A stretch of DNA of 64,000 nt from Pseudomonas mendocina. Lineage in GTDB: Bacteria > Pseudomonadota > Gammaproteobacteria > Pseudomonadales > Pseudomonadaceae. The position numbers were made by a program, and so were the translations under genes. The notes under the pieces were generated by a model. It saw only the letters and a list, made by a program, of their open reading frames with translations. It made no database searches and had not been told where the DNA came from. Shown in pieces: positions 57,912 through 64,000 of the stretch. The stretch's first letter is position 1. Every line of letters starts with the position of its first letter. The stretch is from NCBI GenBank assembly GCA_037482215.1, contig CP148074.1, positions 2,418,001 through 2,482,000 on the forward strand, in the 5' to 3' direction.

Positions 57912-60059
57912 ATGCGACTGAGCAGTCTCTCCATACAAATGAAGATTACGTTGCTTGCAGGCTTATGCTTACTCGCAATCGTCACAGTCCTTGAAGGCCT
58001 TACGGTTTATCAAGCCTCTAAAAACTCTCAATTAGTGCTGAGCTCAAGCTCAAATATGCTCACTGAGGCGGCACGGGCGCGCATGCACGCCCGCGCTGAA
58101 ACAGAAACCCTCAAGGTACAGCGCTTCTTCATGGATGCGTACCAATATGCATCCAGCACAGCCGCCCAAATCAGACTTATCCGTGAACAAGCAAACCAGC
58201 ATGCTTATGATCCTTATTCGGTTCGAGAGGAACTGAATAAAAGGGTTAAAGAATCATTGCTTAAAAACGACTCGCTATTGGGCGTTTACTTGGCATTTGA
58301 ACCCAATGGCTTGGACGGCCAGGATCAGGTATTCGTTGATCAACCGACGCTCGGCGGTAATGATATCGGCCGGTTCGCGGTGTACTGGATGCAAGGCGAT
58401 AACAACCAGTTGAGCCAGGAAGTCATGCAGGAAGAAAGCATGATCGATGCCACACCGGGCATCACGGGCACGCCGTTTAACGCTTGGTACACCTGCCCCA
58501 TCCAGACGGGCCAAGCCTGTTTGATTGAGCCCTATCTCGACGGCGCCAATGACGGTGAGAAAGTTTTAATGACAAGTATCGCCATGCCCATTGAGGAAGG
58601 CGGTAAGGTTGTTGGCGTGCTCGGCGTTGATATTGCACTGGACAAGCTACAAACCCTCAGCGTTGAAGGCCACAAGGAACTATTCGACGGCACCGGGCAC
58701 ATCAGTATTGTCAGTCCTCTCGGCTATTTGAGCAGCTATAGCCGTGATCAGTCCTTACTCGGCGAGAAACTGGACAAAGCGTTTGCAGGTCAAAGCAATG
58801 CTATTACCAGCCTCATCGCATCAGAACAAACTTCGCTAACGATGGAAAATGGCATGCTTCGGGTTGTCTACCCGATGCGTCCAATCCCAACAAGCAAGCC
58901 TTGGGCTGTTGTAATTGACGTCCCTGAGAGCACGCTTCTTGCCCCTGTTCTCGAACTGACCCAACAGATGGACAGCAATAGCGCTCGCAGCACACTCGTT
59001 TCATTGTTCATCGGCCTTGCTGCGGTTATCGTGGGTATCCTTCTAATTTGGCTCATGGCCCGAGGCGTCACCCGCCCAATCATGACGCTGGCCAGCATGC
59101 TTAAAAACATTGCCAGCGGTGAAGGTGATCTCACCAGCCGGCTGCATTATTCACGCAAAGACGAACTGGGCGAGTTGGCAAATTGGTTTAACCGTTTCCT
59201 CGATAAACTCCAGCCCATCATTGCGGAAGTCAAACAGAGCGTTCAAGACGCTCGTAAGACTGCTGATCAATCGGCCGTAATCGCCAACCAGACCAGCAAC
59301 GGCATGCAGCAACAGTTCCGTGAAGTTGACCAGGTGGCAACAGCATTTCAAGAGATGAGCGCCACTGCGCATGATGTTGCCAACAATGCCGCACAAGCTG
59401 CCGACTCTGCTCGTAACGCAGACCAAGCAAGTAAAGAAGGCATGATTGTCATTGCCCAAACAACTTCAGCCATTGAAGTGCTCGCCAACGAAATGAACGT
59501 GGCCATGCAGGAAGTTGAAGGGCTCGCTGAGAGCAGCGAAAAGATTGGTACAGTTCTTGAGGTTATTCGATCAATTGCTGAGCAAACCAACTTGCTGGCC
59601 CTTAATGCAGCCATTGAGGCTGCCCGTGCCGGTGATGCTGGGCGTGGTTTTGCGGTCGTTGCTGATGAGGTTCGCAACCTAGCTAAACGCACTCAGGACT
59701 CAGTCGAAGAGATTCGCCTAGTGATTGAAGGCCTGCAGAGCGGAACTAAAGAAGTTGTCGATACCATGCACAGTAGCCATCGCCAGGCTCAGAGCAGTGT
59801 TGAGCAAGTGGAACAGGCTGTGGATGCACTGAATCGCATCAACCAAGCTGTCAGCCTCATCACTGACATGAATATGCAGATCGCCAGTGCGGCGGAAGAG
59901 CAAAGCTCTGTTGCCGAAGAGATCAACCGCAACGTCGCTTCAATTCGTGATGTAACCGAAGCTATCTCTGCTCAAGCTCAGGAGTCAGCTCAGATCAGTC
60001 ATGACCTGAACAAACTGGCCAATAATCAGCAAGCATTGATGGATCAGTTCCGCGTTTAG
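57912..60059 (+). CDS. Methyl-accepting chemotaxis protein with large periplasmic sensor (TlpQ-like)
   Basis: A 715-aa chemoreceptor: TM1 at about 11-31, a periplasmic dCache-like sensor to about 355 (FNAWYTCPIQTGQACLIEPY, GGKVVGVLGVDIALDKLQTL, RVVYPMRPIPTSKPWAVVID), TM2 about 358-380, HAMP to about 432, then the methylation/signalling helices with the conserved tip EQTNLLALNAAIEAARAGDA and GRGFAVVADEVRNLAKRTQD. There is no CheR-binding C-terminal pentapeptide (ends LMDQFRV). Length, domain order and neighbourhood match PA2654/TlpQ, a polyamine/histamine receptor in P. aeruginosa; the ligand here is unproven. Confidence 0.93.
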   Translation: MRLSSLSIQMKITLLAGLCLLAIVTVLEGLTVYQASKNSQLVLSSSSNMLTEAARARMHARAETETLKVQRFFMDAYQYASSTAAQIRLIREQANQHAYDPYSVREELNKRVKESLLKNDSLLGVYLAFEPNGLDGQDQVFVDQPTLGGNDIGRFAVYWMQGDNNQLSQEVMQEESMIDATPGITGTPFNAWYTCPIQTGQACLIEPYLDGANDGEKVLMTSIAMPIEEGGKVVGVLGVDIALDKLQTLSVEGHKELFDGTGHISIVSPLGYLSSYSRDQSLLGEKLDKAFAGQSNAITSLIASEQTSLTMENGMLRVVYPMRPIPTSKPWAVVIDVPESTLLAPVLELTQQMDSNSARSTLVSLFIGLAAVIVGILLIWLMARGVTRPIMTLASMLKNIASGEGDLTSRLHYSRKDELGELANWFNRFLDKLQPIIAEVKQSVQDARKTADQSAVIANQTSNGMQQQFREVDQVATAFQEMSATAHDVANNAAQAADSARNADQASKEGMIVIAQTTSAIEVLANEMNVAMQEVEGLAESSEKIGTVLEVIRSIAEQTNLLALNAAIEAARAGDAGRGFAVVADEVRNLAKRTQDSVEEIRLVIEGLQSGTKEVVDTMHSSHRQAQSSVEQVEQAVDALNRINQAVSLITDMNMQIASAAEEQSSVAEEINRNVASIRDVTEAISAQAQESAQISHDLNKLANNQQALMDQFRV

Positions 60060-60114
60060 TGGGTCTTTCGTTCCACAAAAAGCCCGACGCTGTTTTATTA
60101 TTGTGTACTTCACC

Positions 60115-60143
60115 AACAGGCTGCCCAACGCAGCCTGTTTTTT
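60115..60143 (+). terminator. Terminator after the chemoreceptor gene
   Basis: AACAGGCTGC/GCAGCCTGTT stem of 10 bp, 5-nt loop, T-rich tail on the plus strand; 18 nt before the next gene. Confidence 0.9.
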
Positions 60144-60160
60144 ATGTCCCGGAGGAATTA

Positions 60161-60757
60161 ATGCTAAAAGTCGCTTTGGTTGCAGGCTCCAGTCGTACTG
60201 ACAGCCAGTCCGGCAAAGTTGCCCGCTTTTTGCGTCAGCGCCTGATTGAACAAGGCCATACCAGCGCAGAACTGAGCCACGTTATTGACCTGGGAATGGC
60301 TCCCCTGCCCTTGTGGCCAGCGGAAGATACCGGCCCTTGGAGCCTTTACAGCCAGCAGCTAAAAGACGCTGATGCAGTAGTGATCATTTCCCCCGAGTGG
60401 AACGGCATGGCCAGCCCGGCCATTAAAAACTTCTTCATTTATGCCAGTAAGGCAGAGTTGGCACACAAACCAGGTTTACTGGTGGGGGTGTCATCAGCAG
60501 TCGGTGGTTCTTATCCGATCAGCGAACTGCGCGCCTCAGGGTACAAAAACTGCCGTCTTTGCTACCTGCCGGAGCACTTGATCATTCGTGGTGTAGAGAA
60601 GGTTATGAACACGCCACATGCCAGCAGCGAGGAAGATCAACGCTTGTACCCGCGCGTTGATTACGCCTTAGACATCTTAGTCAAATACGCCAAGGCATTA
60701 GCTCCCGTTCGTGCGCAAATTGATCTGAGCAACCCCGCGTTCACCAACGGCATGTAA
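60161..60757 (+). CDS. NADPH-dependent FMN reductase-like flavoprotein
   Basis: A 198-aa flavodoxin-fold protein. The N-terminal VAGSSRTDSQSGKVARFLRQ binds FMN phosphate, and SPEWNGMASPAIKNFFIYAS matches the PEYNxxxxxxLKN signature. The ATG at 60161 has GGAGGAATTA directly upstream, so I reject a longer in-frame start that would cross the terminator. Probably a cytoplasmic NADPH:flavin or quinone reductase; substrate unknown. Confidence 0.88.
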   Translation: MLKVALVAGSSRTDSQSGKVARFLRQRLIEQGHTSAELSHVIDLGMAPLPLWPAEDTGPWSLYSQQLKDADAVVIISPEWNGMASPAIKNFFIYASKAELAHKPGLLVGVSSAVGGSYPISELRASGYKNCRLCYLPEHLIIRGVEKVMNTPHASSEEDQRLYPRVDYALDILVKYAKALAPVRAQIDLSNPAFTNGM

Positions 60758-60765
60758 TACAGGGT

Positions 60766-60789
60766 GGCGCACCTGATATCAGGTGCGCC
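60766..60789. terminator. Perfect 24-bp palindrome between convergent genes
   Basis: GGCGCACCTGAT and its exact reverse complement abut, covering the last codons of the sensor kinase and lying 9 nt after the FMN reductase stop. Without a T-run or loop sequence, but placed to end both transcripts or to bind a regulator. Confidence 0.6.
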
Positions 60790-62101
60790 TCACGGGCAAT
60801 CTGACCACAACTTTCAAACCGCCCCACTCGCTTTCGTCGAGCTGCAGTTCGCCCTCCCAAGCATCAACGATGTCACGAACAATACCCAGGCCCAAGCCAT
60901 GTCCTGCCACCTGCTCATCCAGCCTGGCGCCGCGGCCAATGACTTGCTCGCGCCGTTCAGGAGCAATTCCCGGCCCGTCATCCTCAATAATCAGCTCAAA
61001 CGCTTGCTGATCACGCAATATAGCTAAACGCACTTGGCTGTCCGCCCATTTGCAAGCGTTATCCAACAAGTTGCCTAAAAGCTCTAACAAATCCTCACGA
61101 TCCCACGGCAAACGCATGCTGGTATCAGCCTGCCAACTTAGATCCAAATGGTTACCGTGAATCATATTTAAGGTGGCAAATAACTCTGGCAACTCCCTAC
61201 CGCAATCGAAGTAAGCCCCAGGCAGTACATCGCCAGCCAGCCTTGCACGCCCTAACTCTCGGGCGATTCTCTGCTGAATATTTTGCAACTGGGAAACCAA
61301 CCCGTCGTGCAACTCTGGCAATGCCTTAATTTCCTCGCGAGAGGTCAAGCTCACCAATACAGCCAGCGGCGTTTTTAACGCATGCCCAAGATTACCCAAG
61401 GCATTACGTGAGCGCTTAAGCGTATCTTCGGTGTGCGCGAGCAAATGGTTAATTTGTGCAACCAGAGGTTCAAGCTCCTCTGGAACGGTCTGGTCAAGCT
61501 GACTGCGGTCTCCCTCTTGCAGCTGCATAATCTGCTGACGCGTGGTTTCAAGGGGCCGCAGCGCCCTGCCAACCAACACACGCTGCATGATGACGAGCAA
61601 CACCAAAGCCAGCACGCCGAGCCCAAGTACCATTTTCTGGATACGGCTGAAGCTGTCGAGGATGGGGGTATAGTCCCGCGCAACATGAATGGTGATCTTC
61701 TGTCCAAACCGCTGATAGTCAGCGCGATAAACCAACCACTCCTGCCCTTGTGGGCCATCAGCTAGCTCTTCTTGCAGACCGGGCTCGTGAGCCATACCCA
61801 GCTCGCGATCCCACAGAGAGCGCGATCTCCAACTCTGATCGGCAAAATCGACACGAAAATATAACCCTGAATACGGCCGCTTATAGGCTGCACTCATGCG
61901 ACGGTCGTCTAACTGAATTCTGCCATTGGCATCGCGCATCATTGCACTTAGGATCCCCTGCGCCTCGTCCTGCAAGCCTGCGTGGATGTAGCTGCGCAGA
62001 TTGCGGTCAAACAACCACAGGCTTCCTTGAGCCAATAACAGGCCGACAATCAGAACGACGCACACCAAGCCCAAGCTCAATGAGCGTTGAATAGACCTCA
62101 A
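60779..62101 (-). CDS. Sensor histidine kinase (BqsS/CarS-like)
   Basis: A 440-aa membrane kinase: TM1 about 9-30, periplasmic region about 31-155, TM2 about 157-177, HAMP, phosphoacceptor His240 ([16 protein letters not shown]), N box ([16 protein letters not shown]), G1 EDDGPGI and G2 GHGLGLGIV. Downstream of the response regulator with a 4-nt overlap, and near PepSY genes, which matches P. aeruginosa BqsS/CarS (Fe(II)/Ca2+ responsive). The RExxE motif described for BqsS is not obvious in this periplasmic part; the closest is DRELGMAHE. Confidence 0.85.
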   Translation of the reverse strand: MRSIQRSLSLGLVCVVLIVGLLLAQGSLWLFDRNLRSYIHAGLQDEAQGILSAMMRDANGRIQLDDRRMSAAYKRPYSGLYFRVDFADQSWRSRSLWDRELGMAHEPGLQEELADGPQGQEWLVYRADYQRFGQKITIHVARDYTPILDSFSRIQKMVLGLGVLALVLLVIMQRVLVGRALRPLETTRQQIMQLQEGDRSQLDQTVPEELEPLVAQINHLLAHTEDTLKRSRNALGNLGHALKTPLAVLVSLTSREEIKALPELHDGLVSQLQNIQQRIARELGRARLAGDVLPGAYFDCGRELPELFATLNMIHGNHLDLSWQADTSMRLPWDREDLLELLGNLLDNACKWADSQVRLAILRDQQAFELIIEDDGPGIAPERREQVIGRGARLDEQVAGHGLGLGIVRDIVDAWEGELQLDESEWGGLKVVVRLPVRRT

Positions 62102-62766
62102 ACTGCAGTCCCTGCGTAGCGATAACCCTGACCACGGCGCGTTTCAATGATGTCGCGCCCCAATTTTCGACGCAGGTGATTAACGTGCACCTCAAGGACG
62201 TTCGAGTCCCGCTCGGTTTCACCATCGTATAGATGATCTGCAAGATGGCTTTTCGACAGAATCTGCCCCGGGTGCAGCATGAAATAACGCAATAACCGAA
62301 ACTCAGCCGCTGTCAGCTGAATTTCTCCATCGCTGTTTCGGACGGTTTGCCGCCCTTCATCCAGTTGTAAACCAGCAGCCTCAAGTTGTTGTTGGTTTGC
62401 CAAGCCTTTCGCTCGGCGCAACAGGGACTGTATGCGCAGCAATAATTCCTCAGGATGAAATGGCTTGGTTAGGTAGTCGTCCGCCCCCGCTTTAAGGCCT
62501 TCAATGCGCTCAGCCCACGAATCGCGTGCTGTGAGGACGAGCACGGGTGTACTCAGTTGAGCGGCGCGCCACTCTCCCAACACATCCAATCCAGGCTTGC
62601 CTGGCAGCCCAAGATCCAAAACGATTAGATCGTAAGGTTCAGTGAGCCCCTGGTACGCGGCATCGCGACCATCAGCCAACCAATCAACTGCGTAACCTTG
62701 AGCTTTTAGGCTCGCTTGCAGTTCATCTGCCAGCTGTACATTGTCCTCCACCAAAAGCAGGCGCAT
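62098..62766 (-). CDS. OmpR-family response regulator (BqsR/CarR-like)
   Basis: A 222-aa regulator. Receiver domain with acidic pocket MRLLLVEDN, phosphoacceptor Asp51 ([10 protein letters not shown]) and the TKPF lysine; winged-helix effector domain from about 125 ([40 protein letters not shown]). Overlaps the kinase by 4 nt and the PepSY gene by 1 nt, so all four genes form an operon. Candidate binding sites lie upstream at 63.44 kb. Confidence 0.92.
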   Translation of the reverse strand: MRLLLVEDNVQLADELQASLKAQGYAVDWLADGRDAAYQGLTEPYDLIVLDLGLPGKPGLDVLGEWRAAQLSTPVLVLTARDSWAERIEGLKAGADDYLTKPFHPEELLLRIQSLLRRAKGLANQQQLEAAGLQLDEGRQTVRNSDGEIQLTAAEFRLLRYFMLHPGQILSKSHLADHLYDGETERDSNVLEVHVNHLRRKLGRDIIETRRGQGYRYAGTAV

Positions 62767-63074
62767 CAGTCCTCCACTTCGTCCTTGATCACCGCGCCGG
62801 TCGAAGCCGACAGTTCGATTTCGCGAACGACGCCATCGCTCGTGACTAACTCAACTTCATACTTGAGGACGCCATCGTCGTCCTCTAACTCAGCCTCAAG
62901 CAATACGGCGCCGGGGTGCCTCGCTAGAGCTGCCTGCATCAATTGATCAAGCGGCAGGATCAGCCCCTGCTGCCTGAGGCGCAAAGCCTGATCCTGATCC
63001 AGGTCACGGGCGCCTGACACAGTGCAGACCAACATCAGCAGCAGTGCACAGCACCCTAGGGCCGTATATCTCAT
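62766..63074 (-). CDS. Small exported PepSY-domain protein
   Basis: A 102-aa protein: signal peptide ([20 protein letters not shown]), then a PepSY-like domain ([40 protein letters not shown]). The mature part is very acidic. PA2658-like by context. In P. aeruginosa such proteins accompany BqsRS; a metal-buffering or regulatory role is plausible, not shown. Confidence 0.85.
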   Translation of the reverse strand: MRYTALGCCALLLMLVCTVSGARDLDQDQALRLRQQGLILPLDQLMQAALARHPGAVLLEAELEDDDGVLKYEVELVTSDGVVREIELSASTGAVIKDEVED

Positions 63075-63382
63075 TAATCGTCTCGTTTATTTCTCAGAAT
63101 CTGCCCTGTAACGGCATCTACATCCACGTCCCATTTAACGCCCTGGGCATCACGTACTTCAGCCTGATAAACCAGCCGCCCGGCCTCGTCTTCAAGCTCC
63201 GTATATTCTGCCTTGCCACCGGCATGCTGGGACAGTGCCGCAGCAGTCAATTCTGCAACCGGTTTAATTTTACCGGCACTTTGCAACTGCAGGGCCTCAT
63301 CCAAACCAATGTCACGCGCCTGAGCAAGTCCGGCGGTGAGTGTTAAAGCAGCAACGGTAAACAGCGCAGTCAGTTTATTCAT
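63074..63382 (-). CDS. Small exported PepSY-domain protein
   Basis: A 102-aa protein: signal peptide ending ...GLAQA (MNKLTALFTVAALTLTAGLA), then a PepSY-like domain (LEDEAGRLVYQAEVRDAQGV, KWDVDVDAVTGQILRNKRDD). First gene of the four-gene operon and a sequence relative of the next one, probably by duplication. PA2659-like by context. Confidence 0.85.
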   Translation of the reverse strand: MNKLTALFTVAALTLTAGLAQARDIGLDEALQLQSAGKIKPVAELTAAALSQHAGGKAEYTELEDEAGRLVYQAEVRDAQGVKWDVDVDAVTGQILRNKRDD

Positions 63383-63434
63383 TTCACTATCCTTTGAAGG
63401 TTGCTTTCAACGAGTGCCAAGATACAGCTGCAGA

Positions 63435-63461
63435 CTTAACTGAAACTGAAAATGACCTGAA
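63435..63461 (-). promoter_or_regulatory. Three 11-bp-spaced repeats: candidate BqsR-type operator
   Basis: CTTAA (63435-63439), CTGAA (63446-63450) and CTGAA (63457-63461) are each separated by 6 bp. On the operon strand this reads TTCAG-N6-TTCAG-N6-TTAAG, close to the TTAAG-N6-TTAAG site reported for BqsR. It lies 53-79 nt upstream of the first PepSY start. Confidence 0.6.
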
Positions 63462-63549
63462 ATCCCCCAAACAGTACAGGTCCATATCACTGTTCAGCGA
63501 ATGAATGCCTGCGTTCTATAATCCGCTGCTTATGCAACGGAGTAACCGC

Positions 63550-64000
63550 ATGAGTGGGATTCAAATCAAGTACCCGGCACTGACAATTAAAGCGGGTAAA
63601 CGCGCCTTTGCACGGATATGCGAACAAGGCCTGCAAGCCGCCGATGTTTCAACGATTCCTGGCGCCGCCGGGGGACCCAAGCCACTGGGTTTGCAAGGCC
63701 TTGATTTGGCGCTATTTGGTGAGTGGCTGCCACGCGCCCCTCGTGCGCGCACACTGATCGGCGCATCGATCGGCTCTTGGCGCTTCGCAAGTGCCTGCCT
63801 ACCAGACCCTGTGCAGGGCTTACGTCGACTGGCCGAGCTCTATACACATTTGCAGTTCAACAAAAAATCTACCCTCGCAGATGTCAGCAATGCATGTACA
63901 GAGATGCTCAATCAATTGCTGAATGGCCAAGACGCAAGCATTCTCAGCAACCCTAACTACCGGCTAAACGTCATGGTGGTTAAAAGCTTGGGGCTACTGG
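63550..64000 (+). CDS. Patatin-like phospholipase, cut by the window edge
   Basis: About 150 residues are visible. ATG 63550 has GGAG seven nt upstream; an in-frame ATG at 63532 is an alternative. Motifs: the oxyanion-type PGAAGGPKPLGLQGLD and the nucleophile elbow GASIGSWRF (Ser of GxSxG), as in patatin-family hydrolases. The catalytic Asp region would lie beyond the edge. Divergent from the PepSY/BqsRS operon, as near PA2660. Lipid substrate unknown. Confidence 0.8.
   Translation, partial: MSGIQIKYPALTIKAGKRAFARICEQGLQAADVSTIPGAAGGPKPLGLQGLDLALFGEWLPRAPRARTLIGASIGSWRFASACLPDPVQGLRRLAELYTHLQFNKKSTLADVSNACTEMLNQLLNGQDASILSNPNYRLNVMVVKSLGLL

Overview
The window is bacterial chromosome from a Pseudomonas species carrying one complete-looking lambda-type prophage. 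The host assignment rests on gene order. The left flank (about 0.6-8.3 kb) has tRNA-Pro, a MerR-type gene, ihfA, pheT, pheS, rplT, rpmI, infC (AUU start), thrS and the remains of a tRNA-Val 3' end, which is the order I know from P. aeruginosa (PA2736.1-PA2744). The right flank (54-64 kb) resembles the PA2653-PA2660 neighbourhood: an NhaC-type transporter, a large chemoreceptor, a BqsS/BqsR-like two-component system with two PepSY proteins, and a patatin. Species cannot be named from this.

The prophage occupies about 45.6 kb between two 46-bp copies of the tRNA-Val(GAC) 3' half (attL 8280-8325, attR 53903-53948). The intact tRNA lies on the right, beside the integrase. On the minus strand, reading right to left from the immunity region at 39.4 kb, come cro, a ribbon-helix-helix-like gene, a Rha-type antirepressor, HNH, replication genes O and P (iterons inside O), nin-type small genes with NinG, a Q-position gene with a good late promoter and terminator, holin, small and large terminase, portal, MuF-like protein, protease/scaffold, capsid, head-tail connectors, tail tube with Ig-like domains, tape measure, tail tip, J-like protein, a glycosidase-like tailspike and a lysis cassette (lysozyme-like protein, Rz, nested Rz1). 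An O-acetyltransferase gene sits inverted between tailspike and lysis genes and is probably a lysogenic-conversion gene.

On the plus strand from 39.4 kb, CI is followed, at the place rexAB occupies in lambda, by a HipA-like kinase gene (split by a frameshift) translationally coupled to a DUF3037 gene. This is the best candidate in the window for a little-described exclusion or defence system. An SOS box with a small gene follows at 41.9-42.2 kb. Next comes a PL-like promoter with CI-type operators and an rrn-like boxA, driving the early operon (RecT, YqaJ exonuclease, SSB, a nuclease-like protein, HNH, many small unknown proteins, a multiply frameshifted Ead/Ea22-like gene, excisionase, integrase).

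A second integrated element probably starts at the left edge. Beyond the 3' end of tRNA-Pro lie three 11-bp tandem repeats and a terminator laid out just like the repeats and terminator beside tRNA-Val, followed by an unrecognised partial gene running off the window.

All calls come from reading the sequence; no database search was possible. Family names are from memory of protein families, and residue positions are approximate unless a numbered residue is given.
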